Part shown: positions 5,886 to 9,355 of the stretch, piece after piece
How positions within the stretch are numbered: position 1 is the stretch's first letter
Layout: each line of letters begins with the position of its first letter
The notes under the pieces: generated by a model
Seen by the model: the letters and a program-made list of their open reading frames with translations, nothing else
Told to the model about the DNA's origin: nothing
Database searches by the model: none
From: Campylobacterota bacterium
GTDB taxonomy: Bacteria; Campylobacterota; Campylobacteria; Campylobacterales; SZUA-545
Length of the DNA stretch: 9,355 nt
NCBI GenBank assembly: GCA_003561815.1
Contig: PWVP01000181.1
Coordinates: forward strand, 1-9,355
Reading direction: 5' to 3'
Made by a program: the position numbers and the translations under genes

Positions 5886-6437
5886 ATGATAAGAGTGGTG
5901 CTAGCGGGCCTGGCGGTGGCCCTTTTGGTTCTAGGGTGTGGCAAAAAGCCTGAGAGTGAGGCGGTACTGACCGGCTGCGTGATCGAAGGGGCCTCTGCCC
6001 CCGAGTGGGTGTGCGATAGCCGGATCTTTACCGATCGCATCGCCGCGAGCGGCCACGCGGCCAAAGGCGGCGACTACGGCCAGCAGCTCTCCGATGCCCA
6101 GGCCGGTGCACGCAACGCCCAGCTTCGCCAGAGTGCAGAGGCGATTCGCGCCTCCTTTATGATCCTCTGGCGCGAAGAGGCGCGCACGATCGATTCAGCT
6201 ACGGAGGCGGCGCTAGAGGAGCTGGCACTGGAGGTGGCCCGGCAGACGGTGGCAGGCAGTCGCATCCACGATAGCTGGCAGCACCCCGTCAGCGGCACAC
6301 TCTACACGCTGGTGGTCGCCCCCTTGGATGAGACCATCGCCCATCTTGAGCAGGCGCTTCAAGCGTCCGAGTCGCTGGCGGTGCCTGATCGCTCTGCACT
6401 GGTAGCCGAGGTGAAAAAGCGGCTTAGCGCGCGTTAG
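5886..6437 (+). CDS. LPP20-family outer-membrane lipoprotein
   Basis: 183-residue predicted lipoprotein. The signal sequence ends in a lipobox VLGC with Cys18 as the lipid-attachment residue; the following GKK fits release to the outer membrane. The body matches the LPP20-like pattern: APEWVCD (38-44), a small-residue segment ASGHAAKGGDYGQQLSDAQA (53-72) leading into a long helix with ARNAQLRQSAE (75-85), and a closing strand SWQHPVSGTLYTLVVAPLD (130-148). LPP20 proteins are common surface or outer-membrane lipoproteins in Campylobacterota, and the flagellar FlgP group is related; I cannot say which role applies. AGGAG (5873-5877) is well placed for ATG 5886. Mature Cys31 and Cys43 could form a disulfide. 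The stop TAG (6435-6437) overlaps the stop of the opposing gene. Confidence 0.8.
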   Translation: MIRVVLAGLAVALLVLGCGKKPESEAVLTGCVIEGASAPEWVCDSRIFTDRIAASGHAAKGGDYGQQLSDAQAGARNAQLRQSAEAIRASFMILWREEARTIDSATEAALEELALEVARQTVAGSRIHDSWQHPVSGTLYTLVVAPLDETIAHLEQALQASESLAVPDRSALVAEVKKRLSAR

Positions 6438-6443
6438 CGCGCG
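6424..6443. repeat. 10-bp tandem duplication over convergent stop codons
   Basis: TTAGCGCGCG occurs twice without a gap (6424-6433 and 6434-6443). The second copy supplies TAG for the plus-strand gene and, read backwards, TAA for the minus-strand gene. Both proteins therefore end in Ala-Arg. CGCGCG (6428-6433) can pair with CGCGCG (6438-6443) around a TTAG loop on either strand, so the element could act as a compact two-way hairpin. It lacks T-tracts. Confidence 0.75.
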
Positions 6444-8713
6444 ATCTGCTCGAAGAGCTTATAGGGCCCCTCCTCTTTAACGCTCTCGCGGTACTCCTGG
6501 ATGGTGCTATCAAAGATCCGCTCGATCATGAAGCCGCCTAGCACCAGCAGGATGAGCAGCACAATCGCCGCAACCGCCTGCATCAAGGCGATCCGCCTGG
6601 AGCGATCGACAAGCTGATTGAGGGGCTGATGGACAATCACCTCCGGCTCGAGCGGTGTGTGGGCGTAGCCTCGAAGCTGGGTGCGCCCCTGAAAGTAGCC
6701 CAGCGCTTCGGTCTGCTCAAGCGCTTGTGCGGCGGTGATTACGAAGGGGTCGTAGCCCAAAAGCCGCGTGTAGTTATCAAAGCTGCGCGGCCAGTTGACC
6801 GCCCCTGTTACCGCCACATGCCGAAACCGCTCGCTATAGGCGATCCGAAAGAGCAGGGCGATTGCATCGCGCAGCAGTGGGGTGCTAAACGTTTCGCGCA
6901 TCAGGGTATGAAGGCTCTGGCTATCCCCCTCCTGTGCGGTCTGAAGCGCCTGATTAAACCGCTCCTGAAAGGGCGCATAGAGGGTCTCAAAAAGCGGCTC
7001 ATCGCATAGAGCCGGGTGCTCAAAAGCCAGTTCGTAGGCCTCCAGGAGCCGTCCTTGCGTCACCGCCTGGCTGAAGCGAAGCTGCAAAGTGGCCTGGCGG
7101 CTCAGCTCGCGTGCGTGGGCCACAAACGGGGGATAGAGTGCCAGCTTCTGCGCGAGCTTGAGCTCCAAAGCGGTATCGTGCGCGCGCGCCGCTTCGTTGA
7201 GCGCTTTTTGAAGCGCGCGCGCCTTCTCATTGAGCGCCTCATAGGCGGGGATCGATTTAAGAATCGGGTGCGCCTCAAGCTGCGCATAAAACTGCTCGAT
7301 CCGCCCCGTCTCGTAGAGGTTCTGGGCTTTGATAAAGAGCGGGCTAAAGCGCAGCAGGTGGTTGAGTAGATCGTGATAGCGCCGCACCGGCAAAAAGTGT
7401 TCAAGCGCCTGTTTGGCTCTGGCGAGATCCTCCTCTTTCAGTGCCGCAATTGCTTCTGTAAAGGCGCTCTGCCAGCTCTGGTGGTAGAGTTTGCCCGATC
7501 GGCTCTGGGCCAGAAGCGGATGCTGAGCGATCAGCTCGCACGCCTCATCGTATCGTCGCGCCCTGACCGCTTGGCGAAGGGCCTGAAGTTGAGGGGCTAG
7601 AGAGCAGGCCTGGCGATACTGGTGCTCCCACTCAGGCTGATTGAGAAAATCAGCAGCGAGAGTGGCGGCGATGGCGGGCTGATCCTGCTCTAGCCGCACC
7701 AGTATGGCCGGATAGATGTGCTGCTGCCAGGTCTGCTCGAAGAAGGGGGCCACCTGCTCATCGAGCAGCAAAAAAGGGTTGGCGTCAATCGCCGCTTTGG
7801 CCTTGTGGTGATCGGCCTCCTGGATCGCGGCATGCAGCGCCTGGCGGCCCTGGGCGAGATCAAATAGCGCCACCGTCCCCTCGGCATCACCGGCGACAAT
7901 CCGATCGCCGCGCTGCTTAAGAAGCGTGATCGCCCCCTTTAGAAGCGGCCAGATACGCATAAGCCGCCGCGCTTTGAGATCGATTGCCGCCAAAGAGCCG
8001 CCTAAAAGCCCCACCAGCAGCACATCCTTAGAGCGCAGGATTCCCCCCGGTGCGGCCGGGGGGAGGGGCAGGTGTTTAAGCAGCACCCCCTCCTGGTGCC
8101 AGGAGAGAAAGAAGAGATCCCCCTTCTGACCGCTCAAAGCGAGCACCCCCTGGGGCAGAAAGGTGCCGCCATTAACCGGCTCGGGTAGCGAGAAGTGGGT
8201 GACAATCCGGTGGGTGAGCAGATCAAACACCGTACCGCCCTGGCTGCGATCGGCGATAAAGAGCCACCGCCCCTGAGGGCAGAAAAAGAGGGTCTTAACC
8301 CCGCGAATCGTGGCGGGCAGCAGGGAGTGGATGCGGTTGTGCTCCAGCGAGAGGATGGTGACAAACCCCTGACGGTCGGCCAGCGCCACCCGCTGAGCCG
8401 ATCGAAACCGGGCCATCCGCTCGATGGGGCCAGCCGCGGCGATGCAGTGCTGTCCGCGCGCCTGTGCGGGGGTGAAGTGACAGAGCCGATCGCCCCGGGC
8501 CAGCGCAACGGTTCCGCCGCCTAGCAGTGCACCGTGTGCCGCACTGCAGGCACTGCTTGGCGGGGTTTTAAGAAGCCGCATCCGTTTGGGCTTGCCCCCC
8601 TGGAGGTTGAGCCGGGTGAGCCCTAGCAGCCCATCGAGAATCGTGACCCGATCGCCATCGGTGGCGATATCGATCGCGGCGGCTGGGAGCTTAAACTGCA
8701 AGAGTGCCTTCAT
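6434..8713 (-). CDS. Beta-propeller / alpha-helical-repeat protein with C-terminal membrane anchor, function unknown
   Basis: 759-residue protein that I cannot assign to a named family. The N-terminal part (about 10-295) shows seven blade-like units about 41 residues apart. These centre on RVTILDG (22), TVALARG (68), RVALADRQGFVTIL (108), WLFIADRSQGGTVFDL (150), VLALSGQKGDLFFL (190), VLLVGLLGGSLAAIDL (231) and RIVAGDAEGTVALFDL (271), fitting a seven-bladed WD40/PQQ-like propeller. Residues about 296-630 are helical, with a recurrent proline ending a helix every 38-47 residues. A linker region leads to one membrane helix (709-730) preceded by DRSRR, then a charged 29-residue tail. With no signal peptide, the propeller and helical part should face the cytoplasm. 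ATG 8713-8711 has AGAGG (8725-8721) seven bases upstream. It lies 17 bp after the GH15 gene and is probably co-transcribed with it. The long open frame without disruption makes the gene itself certain. Confidence 0.85.
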   Translation of the reverse strand: MKALLQFKLPAAAIDIATDGDRVTILDGLLGLTRLNLQGGKPKRMRLLKTPPSSACSAAHGALLGGGTVALARGDRLCHFTPAQARGQHCIAAAGPIERMARFRSAQRVALADRQGFVTILSLEHNRIHSLLPATIRGVKTLFFCPQGRWLFIADRSQGGTVFDLLTHRIVTHFSLPEPVNGGTFLPQGVLALSGQKGDLFFLSWHQEGVLLKHLPLPPAAPGGILRSKDVLLVGLLGGSLAAIDLKARRLMRIWPLLKGAITLLKQRGDRIVAGDAEGTVALFDLAQGRQALHAAIQEADHHKAKAAIDANPFLLLDEQVAPFFEQTWQQHIYPAILVRLEQDQPAIAATLAADFLNQPEWEHQYRQACSLAPQLQALRQAVRARRYDEACELIAQHPLLAQSRSGKLYHQSWQSAFTEAIAALKEEDLARAKQALEHFLPVRRYHDLLNHLLRFSPLFIKAQNLYETGRIEQFYAQLEAHPILKSIPAYEALNEKARALQKALNEAARAHDTALELKLAQKLALYPPFVAHARELSRQATLQLRFSQAVTQGRLLEAYELAFEHPALCDEPLFETLYAPFQERFNQALQTAQEGDSQSLHTLMRETFSTPLLRDAIALLFRIAYSERFRHVAVTGAVNWPRSFDNYTRLLGYDPFVITAAQALEQTEALGYFQGRTQLRGYAHTPLEPEVIVHQPLNQLVDRSRRIALMQAVAAIVLLILLVLGGFMIERIFDSTIQEYRESVKEEGPYKLFEQIAR

Positions 8714-8730
8714 CTGCTCGCCTCTACCCT

Positions 8731-9355
8731 TTAGCTGCTCTGGCTGAGGTGTCGGCTAAGGCGCTGGACGCTAAAGCAGAAGGCCGCATGCGACCAGGTC
8801 AGGGGGTTGACCGAGAGCGGCTCACCGGTGAGGGGGCTGAACTGCTCGGCGAGCAGCCCCGCTTGAGAGCGCCGCTCGATTACCCACTCTAAAAGGGTGG
8901 TCGCCTCCTGAATCTCGCCGCGATCGATATACCAGTTGGCCAGCCAGAGGGTGGTGACGATCCAGGGGTTACCCGGCAGGTTCATGTCGATGCGGTGGTA
9001 GTAATCCCCCTCGTAGCGGGCTAGGCCGCCAATCCCCTCTTCGATCCAGAGCGCCTGGCGCAGGTGGTGCATGGTGTTGACGATGCGCGGATCGTCCGCC
9101 TCAAACATCCCCAGCTCAAAAAGTGCCGCTACGGAGCTTTCAGCGCTGGTGTCGCATATCCAGCCCGATTCGGTCTCAATCAGCCCCCGCACAAACCGCT
9201 CCTGGGCGGTGTCATACAGCTGCGCCTCGACAGCCGCTTTTAGCTCATCGGCCCCCTGGGCGTAGCGCTGGCTATCTTCGCGGCTACCCGATAGCTCGGC
9301 CAGCTCAGCCGCCGCCTTCAGACCGGCATAGACCGTCGCGCAGGTGTAGCTCATC
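8731..9355 (-). CDS. Glycoside hydrolase family 15 (glucoamylase-type) enzyme, C-terminal part
   Basis: C-terminal 207 residues of a GH15 enzyme, usually about 600 residues in bacteria; the N-terminal part is beyond the window edge. GH15 members release glucose from alpha-glucans (glucoamylase, glucodextranase) or split trehalose, and this fragment cannot tell which. Family blocks of the (alpha/alpha)6 barrel, numbered from the Met at 9354, are SYTCATVYAGLKAAAELAEL (2-21), AESSVAALFELGMF (71-84), GNPWIVTTLWLANWYIDRG (128-146) and TGEPLSVNPLTWSHAAF (176-192). Glu170 in LLAEQ aligns with the general base of the family; the general acid, in the WEER segment, would lie just upstream outside the window. 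The ATG at 9354 is internal because the conserved block continues upstream. No signal sequence can be judged. It ends 17 bp before the propeller/solenoid gene. Confidence 0.9.
   Translation of the reverse strand, partial: MSYTCATVYAGLKAAAELAELSGSREDSQRYAQGADELKAAVEAQLYDTAQERFVRGLIETESGWICDTSAESSVAALFELGMFEADDPRIVNTMHHLRQALWIEEGIGGLARYEGDYYHRIDMNLPGNPWIVTTLWLANWYIDRGEIQEATTLLEWVIERRSQAGLLAEQFSPLTGEPLSVNPLTWSHAAFCFSVQRLSRHLSQSS

Noticed and set aside
9352..9354. ATG as the start of the GH15 gene
   Set aside because: It falls inside a conserved GH15 block, and the catalytic acid region would be missing; the gene continues past the window edge.
1..9355. CRISPR arrays, tRNA or rRNA genes, insertion sequences, phage genes
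   Set aside because: I saw no regularly spaced repeats, no tRNA-like cloverleaf, no transposase or integrase frame and no terminal inverted repeats; almost the whole window is occupied by the listed genes.

Overview
The window (roughly 60% GC by eye) comes from a Gram-negative bacterium. It has an outer-membrane energising system (ExbB/ExbD/TonB), an LPP20-family lipoprotein, a catalase-peroxidase and a GH15 glucosidase. The gene order DUF3450 - TtpC-type ExbB - ExbB - ExbD - TonB - TPR protein is the 'TonB2/TtpC' arrangement best known from Vibrio and other gammaproteobacteria. The LPP20 lipoprotein hints instead at Campylobacterota, although the GC is high for that phylum. I therefore leave the phylum open between marine-type Gammaproteobacteria and a high-GC campylobacterotal chemolithotroph. 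The palindrome GCGATCGC is strikingly over-represented.

Layout. (1) 1-941, plus strand: 3' half of katG, cut by the window edge. (2) 942-1066: a spacer with a candidate hairpin terminator, a promoter-like sequence and a perfect 7-5-7 palindrome resembling a Fur box. (3) 1067-5841, plus strand: six tightly packed genes, five of the five junctions overlapping, encoding a complete TtpC-type TonB system. (4) 5842-5885: a short spacer carrying the same promoter-like motif as region 2. (5) 5886-6437, plus strand: an LPP20-family lipoprotein. (6) 8713-6434, minus strand: a 759-residue protein that I read as a seven-bladed beta-propeller, about eight 42-residue alpha-helical repeats and one C-terminal membrane helix. 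Its stop codon overlaps the stop of the lipoprotein gene inside a 10-bp tandem duplication. (7) 9355-8731, minus strand: the C-terminal third of a GH15 glucoamylase-type enzyme, cut by the window edge and 17 bp upstream of the propeller/solenoid gene.

How they work together. ExbB/ExbD and the TtpC-like protein should form proton-driven inner-membrane complexes that power TonB, which in turn opens outer-membrane receptors, typically for iron complexes. The periplasmic DUF3450 and TPR proteins are constant partners of this operon type with no settled role. A Fur-like operator sitting over the presumed transcription start would make the operon iron-repressed. katG, a haem enzyme against peroxide, lies just upstream. 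The minus-strand pair is a separate unit. The most unusual object is the propeller/solenoid/membrane-anchor protein, whose domain order recalls eukaryotic membrane-coat proteins. I could not assign it a function.
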